This document shows, in pieces, positions 53,841 through 64,000 of a stretch of 64,000 nt of DNA. Each line of letters opens with the position of its first letter. Within the stretch, counting starts at the first letter, position 1. The stretch lies in NCBI RefSeq assembly GCF_015477775.1, contig NZ_JADLQO010000001.1, positions 248,001-312,000 of the forward strand, written 5' to 3'. The stretch comes from Nocardia abscessus. Its GTDB lineage: Bacteria; Actinomycetota; Actinomycetes; Mycobacteriales; Mycobacteriaceae. A program made the position numbers and the translations under genes. A model generated the notes under the pieces. The model saw only the letters and a program-made list of their open reading frames with translations. It did not search any database and had not been told where the DNA came from.

Positions 53841-54761
53841 TCAAGCCCTCGACAGGCGGAAGATCCGCAGGTCCTCGGGGACGCCGTTGAGCGGAGCCGC
53901 GAAGAAGCTGCGGCGATACGGTTTGACCGCCAAGCCCAGTTCCGCCAGCGTCTCCGGCCGCAACCCTTGCAGCGTGGCCTCGGACAGCATGGTGTTCCCG
54001 TTGCCTCCCGCCTCCATGACTCGGGCCGCGATCGTGACGTCCACGCCGAGCCAGTCTCCCCCGATCTCCCGCGGAGAACCGGTGTGCAAACCGATCCGCA
54101 TCTGCGGGGTGTAGCCACGCACCTGCACGTCGGCCAGGTTGCGCCTTGCCGTCACGGCGGCGCGTATCGCTCGGTCCGCCGAGGGGAACACGGCCATCAC
54201 GCCGTCGCCCATGCGCTTGACCACTTGTCCGCCGCGCTCGGCGATCGGCGGCTCGATGGCCTTGGCCACCTTGCGCAGCAGTTCGAGAGTGGCCTCGTCA
54301 CCGGCCGAGAGCGACCAGCGCGAGAAGGCCACCAGGTCGGTGAACATGACAGTTATTTCCTGGCTACCCTTGCCGCGGCCGACCCGCTCCAACGCCGCCT
54401 GCCAGACCTGCAAGGCGCCGAAACCGATCTCACGGGCCGCGCTGGGTGTATCGCCCACCAGTTTGTCCGCCGCGCGCGCGACCGCACGCGCGCCGCCCGG
54501 CCCGGAAACCGACAAGGGGTCACCGAAAGCGGGATCACCCGGCAACTGCTGGCGCGCCTTGCGCAGCATGCCGATCAGATCCGCCCGCTGATTCGCCGCG
54601 CTCACCAGCGCGGACAGCTGGCCACGACGAAAGCCGCCAGGACGGCGGGGAGGATCGAACTCGTCGGACGGCTCCAACGGAATGACCACCTCGGGCGGTA
54701 CGCCTCCCTCGGCCTGCGCCCCCGACCCCGGCTCGGCGCCGCCGGAAGGTGTTTCACTCAC
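53841..54761 (-). CDS. Class III adenylate/guanylate cyclase
   Basis: A 306-residue cytosolic protein. The N-terminal third is acidic and variable; a helical linker (about 85-130) leads to a class III cyclase domain (about 135-300). Visible residues: metal Asp 142 (MFTDLVAF) and Asp 186 (MGDGVMAVF), the nucleotide-base Lys 182 and Asp 236, and Arg 247. The transition-state Asn normally at 243 is Thr (VTIAAR). It may make cAMP with low or altered activity. GTG start. It is the only cyclase in the window and its signal is unknown. Confidence 0.82.
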   Translation of the reverse strand: MSETPSGGAEPGSGAQAEGGVPPEVVIPLEPSDEFDPPRRPGGFRRGQLSALVSAANQRADLIGMLRKARQQLPGDPAFGDPLSVSGPGGARAVARAADKLVGDTPSAAREIGFGALQVWQAALERVGRGKGSQEITVMFTDLVAFSRWSLSAGDEATLELLRKVAKAIEPPIAERGGQVVKRMGDGVMAVFPSADRAIRAAVTARRNLADVQVRGYTPQMRIGLHTGSPREIGGDWLGVDVTIAARVMEAGGNGNTMLSEATLQGLRPETLAELGLAVKPYRRSFFAAPLNGVPEDLRIFRLSRA

Positions 54762-55123
54762 GCCCCGAGGGTATCTCAGCCGACCAGACGTGGACGTGTT
54801 ACCGATCATCACCATCTGCCACCTCCGCTGCGAACCTCCGCGAGCACATCGTCGGGCCCGGCGATGGATAACGAGCTGGTTGCTGAATCGAGGCTACTCG
54901 GACGAGAACAGGTCTCGGAACCCGCGAGCGGCATAGTTTCCTCGATGTTCACACGCACGATCGGCCCGGTGCGAGTTCTCGCACCGGGCCGATCGCAGCA
55001 CCGTCCGCCGGGCAGTGGCGGGCGGTGGGCGGAGCGCCGGACCTCCCGACAAGGTCGGCGCCCCTACCACCCGAGTGGCGAGGGAGGGCGACTCGGGTAG
55101 CTGGGCGGCTGCCTCGCAGCTGG
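54762..55123. other. Intergenic region, 362 bases, with a strong hairpin
   Basis: No credible gene is seen. A 17-base hairpin (54958-54995) lies in the middle and is given separately. The left 150 bases hold the cyclase promoter region; the right part is GC-rich without obvious elements. Confidence 0.5.
54958..54995 (-). terminator. Strong hairpin after the ABC exporter genes
   Basis: CGATCGGCCCGGTGCGA and its complement form a perfect 17-base stem with loop GTTC. It lies 128 bases past the ABC permease stop and would end that transcript. The longest uninterrupted stem noted in this window. Confidence 0.7.
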
Positions 55124-55885
55124 TCAGGCGTCGCGCTGGTTCACCACGACCAGGGCCGCGCCGAAGACGATCGCGACGAAGGCGGTGAAGTACAGCAGGC
55201 TGCCCCAAGGCCCCCAGTGCCAGTTGGCCGTGGACGCGGCGGAGCTGAAGAAGTGGTTCGCGTTCGCGAACGGGAGGAACGGGGTGACATTGCGGCCGAA
55301 GCTGCCGAACGCCCCGAGCAGGCCCTCGATGAGCAGCGGCCACAGCACGATCAGCGAGATCGCGGCGGCGGATTGGCGCACCAGCACGCCGACGCCGACC
55401 GCGAGCAGCACGCACAGGAACGCGTAGATCGGGATGCCGTAGACCTCGCGCCAGTCCTCCGCGCTGGACAGGGTCAGCGACGCGCCCGCTTCCGGACCGC
55501 CGAGGGCCTTGGCCACCAGGTAGGCGAGGAACACCAGGACGAAGGTCAGCACCGCACCGTACACGCCGACCAGCCCGGCCTTGGTCAGGATGACCTTGGC
55601 CCGATGCGGCGTGGCCTGGAACGTCGTGCGGATGATGCCGAAGCGATATTCGCTGGTCACGGTCAGGGTCGCCATGATCATCAGGACCATCACGCCGAAG
55701 CCGCTGATGCCGGCCACCGCGGTGGAGACGGTCAGATCGATCGCGCCGTCGGTGCCGTAGGACGCGCGCGCCACCGAGGCGAGCAGCGCGGCCATGCCGA
55801 GCGCCAAGGCGACCACGATCGCCGAGCACCACCAGGGCGACCTGGTGGAGGTGAGCTTGATTCGTTCCGCTGCCAGCACGCCCAT
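55124..55885 (-). CDS. ABC-2 type permease
   Basis: A 253-residue membrane protein with about six spans. It resembles NatB/ABC-2 permeases: N-terminal AERIKLTSTRSPWW, then a cytoplasmic segment TSEYRFGIIRTTFQATPHRAKVILTKAG and two-span groups. It pairs with the ATPase upstream, with one overlapping base (ATGA-type). The substrate could be an ion, a drug or a lipid; nothing in the sequence decides. Confidence 0.85.
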   Translation of the reverse strand: MGVLAAERIKLTSTRSPWWCSAIVVALALGMAALLASVARASYGTDGAIDLTVSTAVAGISGFGVMVLMIMATLTVTSEYRFGIIRTTFQATPHRAKVILTKAGLVGVYGAVLTFVLVFLAYLVAKALGGPEAGASLTLSSAEDWREVYGIPIYAFLCVLLAVGVGVLVRQSAAAISLIVLWPLLIEGLLGAFGSFGRNVTPFLPFANANHFFSSAASTANWHWGPWGSLLYFTAFVAIVFGAALVVVNQRDA

Positions 55886-56829
55886 CAGAGCGCACCTCCC
55901 ATCACCTGATCGAAGCCTTCGCCGTGGTACTGCACGGCCCCACCGGTCATCCGCATGAACGCCTCTTCCAGCGAGGCGCGCTGCGGGGCCAGCTCGAACA
56001 GCGTGATCTCGTTCGCGCCCGCCAGCTTGCCGACCGCGTCACTGGTCACGTTCGCCACCACCAGCGCGGGGCCCTCCGTGCCCGCGCCGTCCTCGCGGAC
56101 GGTCATGCCGTTCGAGGTGAGCACGCTGCGCAACTGGTCGAGCTGCGGGCTGCGCACCCGCACCGACTGCTCGGAGGCGCGTTCGATGAACTCCTGAGTG
56201 GTCGAGTCCGAGATCAGCTTGCCGCGCCCGATCACCACCAGGTGCTCGGCGGTCTGCGCCATCTCCGACAGCAGATGGCTGGAGACCAGCACCGTGCGGC
56301 CCTCGGCGGCCAGCCGCTGCATGAACCGGCGGATCCACAGGATGCCCTCCGGGTCGAGGCCGTTGACCGGCTCGTCGAACAGCAGCACCTGCGGGTCGCC
56401 CAGCAGCGCGCCGGCCAGGCCGAGGCGCTGCGACATGCCCAGGGAGAAGCCGCCCGCGGACTTGCCCGCCACCTCGGACAGGCCGACCAGCCGCAGCACC
56501 TCCTCCACCCGGGACTTGGCGATGTCGTTGGACGCGGCCATCCACTCCAGATGGGCGCGCGCGGAGCGGTTCGGATGCACCCACTTCGCGTCCAGCAGCG
56601 CGCCGACGGTGCGCAGCGGATGGTCCAGTTCGTGGTACGGCTTGCCCTGGATCAGCGCCGTGCCCGAGGTGGGTTTGTCCAAGCCGAGGATCATCCGCAT
56701 GGTGGTCGACTTGCCCGCGCCGTTCGGCCCGAGGAACCCCGTCACCTGTCCGGGGCGAACGGTGAAGGTCAGATCCTGCACCGCTACGGTTTGCCCGTAG
56801 TGCTTGGTCAGGCCTCTCAGCTCGATCAT
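55885..56829 (-). CDS. ABC transporter ATP-binding protein
   Basis: A 314-residue ABC ATPase: Walker A GPNGAGKST, Q-loop, signature SLGMSQRLGLA (a variant of LSGGQ), Walker B VLLFDEPVNGLDPEG and the switch His in SSHLLSEMAQ. C-terminal about 80 residues are a typical extension (DUF4162-like) of drug/bacitracin exporters. It drives the adjacent permease. The ATG giving MIELRGLTKHYG was chosen; another in-frame ATG is 12 bases upstream. The MerR gene 42 bases upstream may be the regulator. Confidence 0.9.
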   Translation of the reverse strand: MIELRGLTKHYGQTVAVQDLTFTVRPGQVTGFLGPNGAGKSTTMRMILGLDKPTSGTALIQGKPYHELDHPLRTVGALLDAKWVHPNRSARAHLEWMAASNDIAKSRVEEVLRLVGLSEVAGKSAGGFSLGMSQRLGLAGALLGDPQVLLFDEPVNGLDPEGILWIRRFMQRLAAEGRTVLVSSHLLSEMAQTAEHLVVIGRGKLISDSTTQEFIERASEQSVRVRSPQLDQLRSVLTSNGMTVREDGAGTEGPALVVANVTSDAVGKLAGANEITLFELAPQRASLEEAFMRMTGGAVQYHGEGFDQVMGGAL

Positions 56830-56871
56830 GCCGCCCAGCATTCCGTAAATCGCGTCGGTGCGCGTCGGTAA

Positions 56872-57684
56872 TTAGTGGCGAGTCGGATCATCCTCGAGGA
56901 TGAGGGCGGCCCCCGAGTCCGCCTCCGGCGCTCCAGGGGCATCCCCCATCCGGTCAGGACTCGCCGCCGGATCCGCCACGAGAGCGAGCACGGCGCCGAG
57001 CGCCGCCGCCGCGTCGAGGAGGGCACGCGAGCGGGCCGTGATGTTCGCGTCGCGGGCTGCCAGCGCGGCGGTCACGTCCTGGGACCGCTCGCCGCGCGGC
57101 AGGCCGGGCAGCAGTCTGCGCAGCATGTCGACGCGGTATCCGGCGCTGCGGAGCTGGTGGACGATCCGGGCGTCCCGGACCTGAGCGGGCGAGTACCGCC
57201 TCGTTCCCTGGGCGGAGACACGATCCGGGACGACGAGCCCCTCGGCGTCCCAGTGCCGCAAGGTCGAAGGGCGCACGCCCAGCGCGGCGGCGAGTTCGGA
57301 CACGTTCATCGCATCCGACGGGCGCACGTCGGCGAGCGGCTCGGCGGAGATCGCCGCCGCCGCCCGCCGGGCGAGTTCCAGATCGGTGCGCTCCCGGTCC
57401 AGCCGGGCGTGTGCCGCGTCGAGCAGGGCGAGCACCTGGGCGAACGGTCCTTCGTGGACGGCACGAACGATTCGCTTGGCTTCGACCGGGCCGACACCCG
57501 CTGCCAGCGCTCGGTAGGCGAGCGCGGAACGCAAGTGCGGCTCGCCGTATCTGCGATAGCCCGTGGCGGTGCGTATCGCCATAGGCAGAACGCCATCGCG
57601 CTCTAGGTTGCGTATCTGCTGCACGGAGTACCCGGCACGCCGCGCCACATCGACCGTGCGCATTGTCGAGTTGCGAGTTTCCAC
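56872..57684 (-). CDS. MerR-type regulator with two helix-turn-helix domains
   Basis: A 270-residue protein. Residues about 8-75 and 126-195 each look like a MerR DNA-binding domain (first: VDVARRAGYSVQQIRNLERDGVLP with GYRRYG; second: MNVSELAAALGVRPSTLRHWDAEGLVVP with TRRYS). A 45-residue acidic/Arg linker joins them, and the tail is Ala/Asp-rich. Double-MerR proteins are uncommon, so it may bind two sites or work as a monomer. GTG start with AGGGA upstream; an ATG lies 21 bases further in. It precedes the ABC transporter and diverges from the DUF6194 gene. Confidence 0.82.
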   Translation of the reverse strand: METRNSTMRTVDVARRAGYSVQQIRNLERDGVLPMAIRTATGYRRYGEPHLRSALAYRALAAGVGPVEAKRIVRAVHEGPFAQVLALLDAAHARLDRERTDLELARRAAAAISAEPLADVRPSDAMNVSELAAALGVRPSTLRHWDAEGLVVPDRVSAQGTRRYSPAQVRDARIVHQLRSAGYRVDMLRRLLPGLPRGERSQDVTAALAARDANITARSRALLDAAAALGAVLALVADPAASPDRMGDAPGAPEADSGAALILEDDPTRH

Positions 57685-57746
57685 CTGATTTCCCTGTACA
57701 TCTCGCTCGAAGTCTCCACAAGCACCTTAATGAAACGCTGGAGCAC

Positions 57747-58217
57747 ATGACCATCGACGAGATCATCGGATTCGTCTCCGCCCTCGACGGAGTCCTAACC
57801 CTCACCCCCGGCCCCGGCGACGGCTCACCGGAGATCAGCTGGGGCGATAAGTTCTTCTACTACTCACCCGACGGCGTCGTACCGACGACGACCCAACCCT
57901 TCGCGACGATCGTCACGAAGAACTACCCGGGCGACGAGGAATCCCACCTGGACCGCCCGGACACCTTCCGCGTCAACATCAATGCAGGCAAAGAAGCCTT
58001 CATCCAGTGGACCGGCCACACCCCGCGCGAACCATCCCCCCACCACGATCCGAGCGCGACAGATACGGTCATCCCCCACCCGGTCTACAAATCCGCCGGT
58101 TGGCTCGCAATCGTAAACCCGGGCCCGCGGACCACCACCCCCACCCGCGAACTCCTCCGCACCGCATACGAACTGGCGCGCTCCCGCCACAACCGACGTA
58201 CCCCCACCCACCCCTGA
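57747..58217 (+). CDS. DUF6194-like protein of unknown function
   Basis: A 156-residue protein with [59 protein letters not shown], and [16 protein letters not shown]: a pattern I associate with DUF6194 proteins of Streptomyces and Nocardia. No catalytic residues known. The ATG is 62 bases from the divergent MerR start and has only a weak upstream site (GCTGGAGCAC). Followed by an inverted repeat. Confidence 0.68.
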   Translation: MTIDEIIGFVSALDGVLTLTPGPGDGSPEISWGDKFFYYSPDGVVPTTTQPFATIVTKNYPGDEESHLDRPDTFRVNINAGKEAFIQWTGHTPREPSPHHDPSATDTVIPHPVYKSAGWLAIVNPGPRTTTPTRELLRTAYELARSRHNRRTPTHP

Positions 58218-58226
58218 CATCCGAGA

Positions 58227-58289
58227 CCGCGAGTGGCACATGATTGCGGCGAAGTGCGAGAAGACCTCTCCACCATGTGCCACTCGCGG
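58227..58289. repeat. Perfect 16-base inverted repeat with 31-base loop
   Basis: CCGCGAGTGGCACATG (58227-58242) and CATGTGCCACTCGCGG (58274-58289) are exact complements. It lies just after the DUF6194-like gene and before the gene remnant; it could be a terminator, or a repeat element such as the end of a mobile or REP-like sequence. I saw no second copy of the same sequence in the window. Confidence 0.6.
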
Positions 58290-58293
58290 GGCA

Positions 58294-58525
58294 TTACGCG
58301 GCTGGGCGCGGGTTGTCGATTTCGTCGGGTACCGGAGTGAAGTAGCCGAGCGCAGCGCCGATGCCTGCTGCCTGGCCCGCGCGCCGCAGGCGGTACTGGT
58401 CACCCGCGTAGCTGATGTCCGCGCCGGTCGGCACGGCGGAGTTGGTCGGCTCCAGGCGACGGCCCCTCGTCGGCGACGACGGGCACCAGCGCGATCTTCT
58501 GCTCTTCGCCGCGCTTCGGTGCGGT
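58294..58525 (-). pseudogene. Decayed C-terminal gene remnant
   Basis: Near the end of this stretch the minus strand reads [19 protein letters not shown], then [15 protein letters not shown] and [11 protein letters not shown] before a TAA. Further upstream the continuation is in another frame ([14 protein letters not shown]), as if a frameshift had occurred around 58460. No start codon, promoter or full-length frame is present, so this looks like the broken end of a former gene. The family was not recognised; a short genuine gene cannot be excluded. Confidence 0.35.
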
Positions 58526-58632
58526 CCCTTCCCGCCGTGCACATCGGTGACGGCATTCGCGCGGTTGACATGGAGTGCGCTCCAGGACCTAGCGTCGGGG
58601 CCGACCGAATCCGAAATGCAGGAGGTAGCAGC

Positions 58633-59619
<987 letters not shown>

Positions 59620-59646
59620 GCTTGCCGTGTGACGCGGTTCGGCCCG

Positions 59647-60639
<993 letters not shown>

Positions 60640-60643
<4 letters not shown>

Positions 60644-61722
60644 CGGCTTCCTCCTACAGTCGTCGAAAAGCGTTGCGGGTCGGCTACTTCCGCTTCGGGC
60701 AGCGTTGCCCCGCCGAGCAGGCTCGCCACCGCGTCCACCGTGAGCGGCAGTGTCAACATGCCGTTGCGGCCGTGTCCGGTGGCCGCGACGATCCGGTCGG
60801 TGAGCCGGCCGATCAGCGGCAGGTTGTCCGGACTGCCCGGGCGGGAACCTGCACTCGCCTCGGCGAGTTCGTATTCGCCGATGCCTGGGAACACCGCCTC
60901 CGCGTCGGCGATCAGGTCGCGAACGCCCGCGACGGTCACCGCGGTGTCGAAACCCGCTTCGTATTGCGTGGCGCCGACGACGATCCCGTCCGCGCGCGGC
61001 ACCAGATACACCGGCCGTCCGTGCACCCGTGCCCGGATCACCCTGCGCGGCGCGGGTGCGACCCCGGGCCGCTGTCGCAGGCGCAAAATCTCACCCTTGA
61101 CCGGGCGGACCGGCAGCTCGGGCCACAACGCCGCCGAAGCGGCCCCGGCGGCGAGCACGACCTGGTCGTGCGGAAGTTCCGTCAGCGAGTCTACGGATTC
61201 GGCGCGCACCGTGACGCCCGCCGCCACGGCCGCCTGCCGCAGCGCGCCGACGAGCTTGCGATTGTCGACCGCGGGTTCGGTGGGTGCGAGCAGCCCCGCG
61301 CGCACCGTCCTGGCCAGGCTCGGTTCCCGCTCCCGAACTCCGGCGCGGTCCAGAACACGCAGCTCGTGCCCGTGTTCGCCGACCCAGTCGGCCACGGTGC
61401 GCAGGTCGGCGGCATCGGCCGCGTCCAGCGCGACGGTCATGGTCTCGTCGGCCACGAAGACCGGCACCGCGGTCGCGGCCTCCAGCCGGGCGGCGAACTC
61501 GGGCCAGCGGGCCAGCGAGGCGGCGCCGAACGCGAGCACCCGCTCCTCGCCGGGCCAGCCCTCCGACAGCGGTGCGAGCATGCCCCCGGCCACCCAGGAA
61601 GCGCCGGCCGCGCCGGTCGCGACGGCCGGATCGAACAGGGTGACCGACCAACCGGCCTCGGCGGCCCGCCAGGCCACGGCGAGCCCGACGGCGCCGCCAC
61701 CGACGACGGCCAGAGTCCGCAT
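60640..61722 (-). CDS. thiO: Glycine oxidase
   Basis: A 360-residue FAD enzyme that converts glycine to dehydroglycine for thiazole synthesis. FAD-binding motif [17 protein letters not shown] at the N-terminus, [16 protein letters not shown], the strand [12 protein letters not shown], and the C-terminal [23 protein letters not shown] lies upstream of the ATG. First gene of the thiO-thiS-thiG unit, divergent from thiE, as in M. tuberculosis Rv0415-Rv0417. Confidence 0.93.
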
Positions 61723-61753
61723 CCGATCCACCTGCCTCCTGTTTCGCATCCCC

Positions 61754-61772
61754 ACGGTAGCGCGGCTACCGT
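61754..61772. promoter_or_regulatory. Palindrome in the divergent thiO/thiE promoter region
   Basis: ACGGTAGC-GCG-GCTACCGT, a perfect 8-base inverted repeat. Each arm contains TACCGT, which fits a TANNNT -10 box on its strand, so the element may simply be two facing -10 boxes or an operator shared by the divergent genes. No THI-box was found here. Confidence 0.5.
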
Positions 61773-61779
61773 CGAAGGC

Positions 61780-62478
61780 GTGCAACCCTCCCACCCGAAT
61801 CGACCCGCCTCGCCGCGGGAGCGTCTGGCGAACGCGCGGCTGTATCTCTGCACCGACGCACGCCGGGAGAAGGGCGATCTGGCCAAGTTCGCCGAGGCGG
61901 CGTTCGCTGGCGGAGTCGACATCATCCAGCTGAGAGACAAAGGCTCGCCGGGCGAGGCGAAATTCGGCCCGCTGGAGGCCAAGGCCGAACTCGGCGCGCT
62001 CGCCGAACTGAAGGCCGCCGCGCGCAGGCACGGCGGGCTGGTCGCGGTGAACGACCGCGCGGACATCGCGCTCGCCTCGGGCGCCGACGTGCTCCATCTC
62101 GGGCAGGGCGACCTCCCGCCCTGGTACGCGCGCCGGATCCTGGGGCCCGACGTGGTGATCGGACGATCCACACACAATCGCGCGCAGGCCGGGCTCGCCG
62201 CGATCGATGAGCACATCGATTACTTCTGCACCGGCCCCATCTGGGCCACGCCCACCAAACCCGGCAGGCAGGCGGCGGGCCCCGAACTGGTCCGCTCGAC
62301 CGCGGAGGCCCATCCCACCCGGCCGTGGTTCGCCATCGGCGGGATCAACGCCGACAACCTCGCGCAACTGCTGGAAGCCGGGGCGAAGCGGGTCGTCGTG
62401 GTGCGCGCGATCACCGAGGCGCGCGATCCGGAGGCCGCGGCGCGCGAGCTGAAAACGGCGCTGCTGGCGAACGCGTGA
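61780..62478 (+). CDS. thiE: Thiamine-phosphate synthase
   Basis: A 232-residue TIM-barrel enzyme that joins HMP-PP and thiazole phosphate. Motifs: [76 protein letters not shown] and [12 protein letters not shown], then [31 protein letters not shown] chosen as the first start with homologous sequence; only a short leader separates it from the promoter palindrome. Corresponds to Rv0414c. Confidence 0.95.
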   Translation: MQPSHPNRPASPRERLANARLYLCTDARREKGDLAKFAEAAFAGGVDIIQLRDKGSPGEAKFGPLEAKAELGALAELKAAARRHGGLVAVNDRADIALASGADVLHLGQGDLPPWYARRILGPDVVIGRSTHNRAQAGLAAIDEHIDYFCTGPIWATPTKPGRQAAGPELVRSTAEAHPTRPWFAIGGINADNLAQLLEAGAKRVVVVRAITEARDPEAAARELKTALLANA

Positions 62479-62502
62479 ACGCCTCGCTCAGGAAAACAGC
62501 GG

Positions 62503-63195
62503 TCAGGAAAGCACCTGCCCGCGGGTGAACGAAAGCGCGGTCTCCACCGCCGTGGTTCCGTTCGACGCGGGCTCCGCGACCTGCGTGCCCGGCTCGTCGA
62601 CGATCCTGGCGTAATCGCCCGGCCCGGCCGGATCCGAATGCAGCCAAACGAAACCGAGGTCGGCGAGGTCGAGCGTGCGCGGCAGCGCGGCGGCCACCGC
62701 GCGGTCGTCACCGATCTCGGCGAGCAGCACCCGCGCGGGCGCGGCGCGCAGCGTCGGCCAGGACGCGGCGAAGCCGGGATGCAGCGGACGGGCCTCGACC
62801 TCCTCCTCGGGAATCCAGGCCAATTCGGTGCTCTCGCGATTGCCGGTGGTCGGGAGGGTCATGACCGCGTCGGCGACGACGGTCGTGTAGGTCCAGCCGC
62901 TCAGGGCCGACGCCGTCACCCGCTCGCCGCGGACCCGGACGTCGGCGGGCTCGATGCCCGCCTCCTCCCACGCCTCGCGGACCGCCGCGTGCACCGGCGT
63001 CTCGTGACTGTCGCGCGCCCCGCCGGGCAACGCCCAGGTACCGCCCTGATGACTCCAGGGAGCGCGGTGTTGCAGCAGCACCGCCGAGCCGCCACCGGCG
63101 AGCGGAGCGCGCAGGAGAAGTCCGGCGGCGCCGAAGCGACCCCAGTGCCGCAATCCGTCCGGGCCACGCGACCAACCGTCACCGTCACCACGCAT
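62503..63195 (-). CDS. mutT3: NUDIX hydrolase (MutT3-like)
   Basis: A 230-residue protein with the nudix box GGARDSHETPVHAAVREAWEEAGIE, which contains the metal-binding REXXEE signature, in the N-terminal half; the C-terminal half is variable. M. tuberculosis MutT3 (Rv0413) hydrolyses oxidised nucleotides. It lies between thiE and the Rv0412c-like gene as in mycobacteria, which supports the assignment. ATG at the end of a GC-rich leader. Confidence 0.88.
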   Translation of the reverse strand: MRGDGDGWSRGPDGLRHWGRFGAAGLLLRAPLAGGGSAVLLQHRAPWSHQGGTWALPGGARDSHETPVHAAVREAWEEAGIEPADVRVRGERVTASALSGWTYTTVVADAVMTLPTTGNRESTELAWIPEEEVEARPLHPGFAASWPTLRAAPARVLLAEIGDDRAVAAALPRTLDLADLGFVWLHSDPAGPGDYARIVDEPGTQVAEPASNGTTAVETALSFTRGQVLS

Positions 63196-63380
63196 CTCGT
63201 ACCTATCCTCGTCCAGCTACGGCAGTGCCCCACCCCTGTTTCCTCCCAACCGGGGGTGTTTCACACGCCGCGGCGCCCGTACGACCACAATAAACTCCGC
63301 ACCAACACGCACGGGTCGATCGGATTCTCGGTCCAGCCGTCGAGAAATCCGCGCAGGCGGCCCAAACTGGGGAGGTGGAC

Positions 63381-64000
63381 ATGGCTAGCTCCGAGCCGAC
63401 GACGGCCGAAATCCGGCCGTCGTCCGCGCCCGAGCCCGCCGGTCGGGACATTCCGGGCGGGCTGAGCGTCGCGGTGGTGCGCGAACGTCTCGACCTGGCC
63501 AACCTGCGTTCGTTCGCCAATTCCTCACCGGGGCGGCTGATCGCGCTCGGCCTGCTGCTCATCGGCCTGTGCCTGGCCGCGGGTTCGGTCACCGCCGCGA
63601 CGGTGGGTGACCGGCAGCAGGGCCTGGACGTGCTGCTCTACGACACCGAGCCGGACGCGCACTCGGCACATCGGCTCTACACCTCGCTGTCGATCGCCGA
63701 CGCCGCCGCCAGCACCGCCTTCATCGCGGGCGGGCTGGAACCGCAGGCGGTGCGCGACCGCTACACCCAAGCCATGGGCGAGGCGGCCGCGGAGTTGGTG
63801 ACCCAATCCGACCGCGCCGTCGGGCCGAACGCGGGGATGGATCCGGATGCCCGGCTGCGCACCGGCATAGTTACCGGCCTTCCGGTGTACTCGGGTCTGG
63901 TGGAAACCGCACGAACGAACAATCGCAGCGGATATCCGGTCGGGGCCGCGTATTTGAGTGAGGCGTCCAACCAGATGCAGACGACGCTGCTACCGATGGC
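63381..64000 (+). CDS. Conserved membrane protein (Rv0412c-like), 5-prime part
   Basis: The frame is open to the right edge, so only the first 206 residues are seen. After a cytoplasmic N-terminus (about 60 residues) a membrane span is predicted (RLIALGLLLIGLCLAAGSVTAA, about 53-74), followed by a long extracytoplasmic domain (helical SAHRLYTSLSIADAAASTAFIAGGLEPQAVRDRYTQAM). Position beside mutT3 and the general build match Rv0412c, which sits upstream of glnH and pknG in mycobacteria; those genes would lie beyond the window. Strong GGGGAGG site before the ATG. Confidence 0.8.
   Translation, partial: MASSEPTTAEIRPSSAPEPAGRDIPGGLSVAVVRERLDLANLRSFANSSPGRLIALGLLLIGLCLAAGSVTAATVGDRQQGLDVLLYDTEPDAHSAHRLYTSLSIADAAASTAFIAGGLEPQAVRDRYTQAMGEAAAELVTQSDRAVGPNAGMDPDARLRTGIVTGLPVYSGLVETARTNNRSGYPVGAAYLSEASNQMQTTLLPM

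Larger units (their letters stand above)
58218..58632. other. Intergenic region, 415 bases, with inverted repeat and gene remnant
   Basis: It contains a 16-base inverted repeat near the left end, a short decayed minus-strand coding stretch (given separately), and at the right end the promoter region and GGAGGT ribosome site of the aldo/keto reductase. No intact gene was found. Confidence 0.55.

Overview
The window is high-GC actinobacterial chromosome, most likely Nocardia or a close Nocardiaceae relative. The evidence is very high G+C with GTG/TTG starts, TANNNT-type -10 boxes, many TetR regulators and acyl-CoA genes, and a gene backbone in the same order as the Mycobacterium tuberculosis segment Rv0435c to Rv0412c. 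No rRNA, tRNA, insertion sequence, phage or CRISPR array was seen. I worked by eye only; family names come from motif recognition, not database searches.

Backbone: a CDC48-like ATPase (783-3086); the minus-strand group DUF3263 - virR - sodC - YbdK-like ligase (12124-15117); def, a GNAT enzyme and xthA on the plus strand (15300-17752); thiC with a TPP riboswitch (24122-25881); thiD (35155-36000); divergent thiO-thiS-thiG and thiE (59647-62478); mutT3 (62503-63195); and the start of an Rv0412c-like membrane protein at the right edge. Accessory blocks sit between these anchors.

Accessory blocks. 3.2-12.1 kb: a membrane protein, a tightly coupled Mrp cation/proton antiporter operon (fused A-B, then C-G) and a PAP2-type membrane protein. 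17.7-24.0 kb: tyrosine catabolism (hmgA-fahA) with TetR genes, a small secreted protein and a secreted lipase. 25.9-35.1 kb: MarR/SnoaL-like pair, TetR/ketoacyl synthase, thioesterase, inositol-phosphatase-like enzyme, VOC protein, TetR/epoxide hydrolase, NmrA-like protein, and a Zur-box-preceded CobW metallochaperone. 36.2-44.9 kb: TetR, a 31-residue basic peptide, a GT2-GtrA plus GT39 pair (YkcC/YkcB-like), an NmrA-like protein and a GT87 mannosyltransferase-like protein. 44.3-53.5 kb: one long minus-strand acyl-CoA operon (AtuA family protein, two acyl-CoA dehydrogenases, carboxylase beta and alpha subunits, enoyl-CoA hydratase, TetR) with a palindrome in its promoter region. 53.6-59.6 kb: small membrane protein, class III cyclase, ABC-2 exporter, double-HTH MerR regulator, DUF6194-like protein and aldo/keto reductase.

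The most interesting region is the 44.3-53.5 kb operon. Its gene set resembles the Pseudomonas atu (acyclic terpene) pathway, and the carboxyltransferase lacks the HFGRIF-type pocket motif of methylcrotonyl-CoA carboxylase, so the substrate may not be methylcrotonyl-CoA. Other points: a 31-residue gene with its own hairpin terminator, several operator palindromes next to matching regulators, a clustered thiamine pathway with a riboswitch, and a short decayed gene remnant beside a 16-bp inverted repeat.
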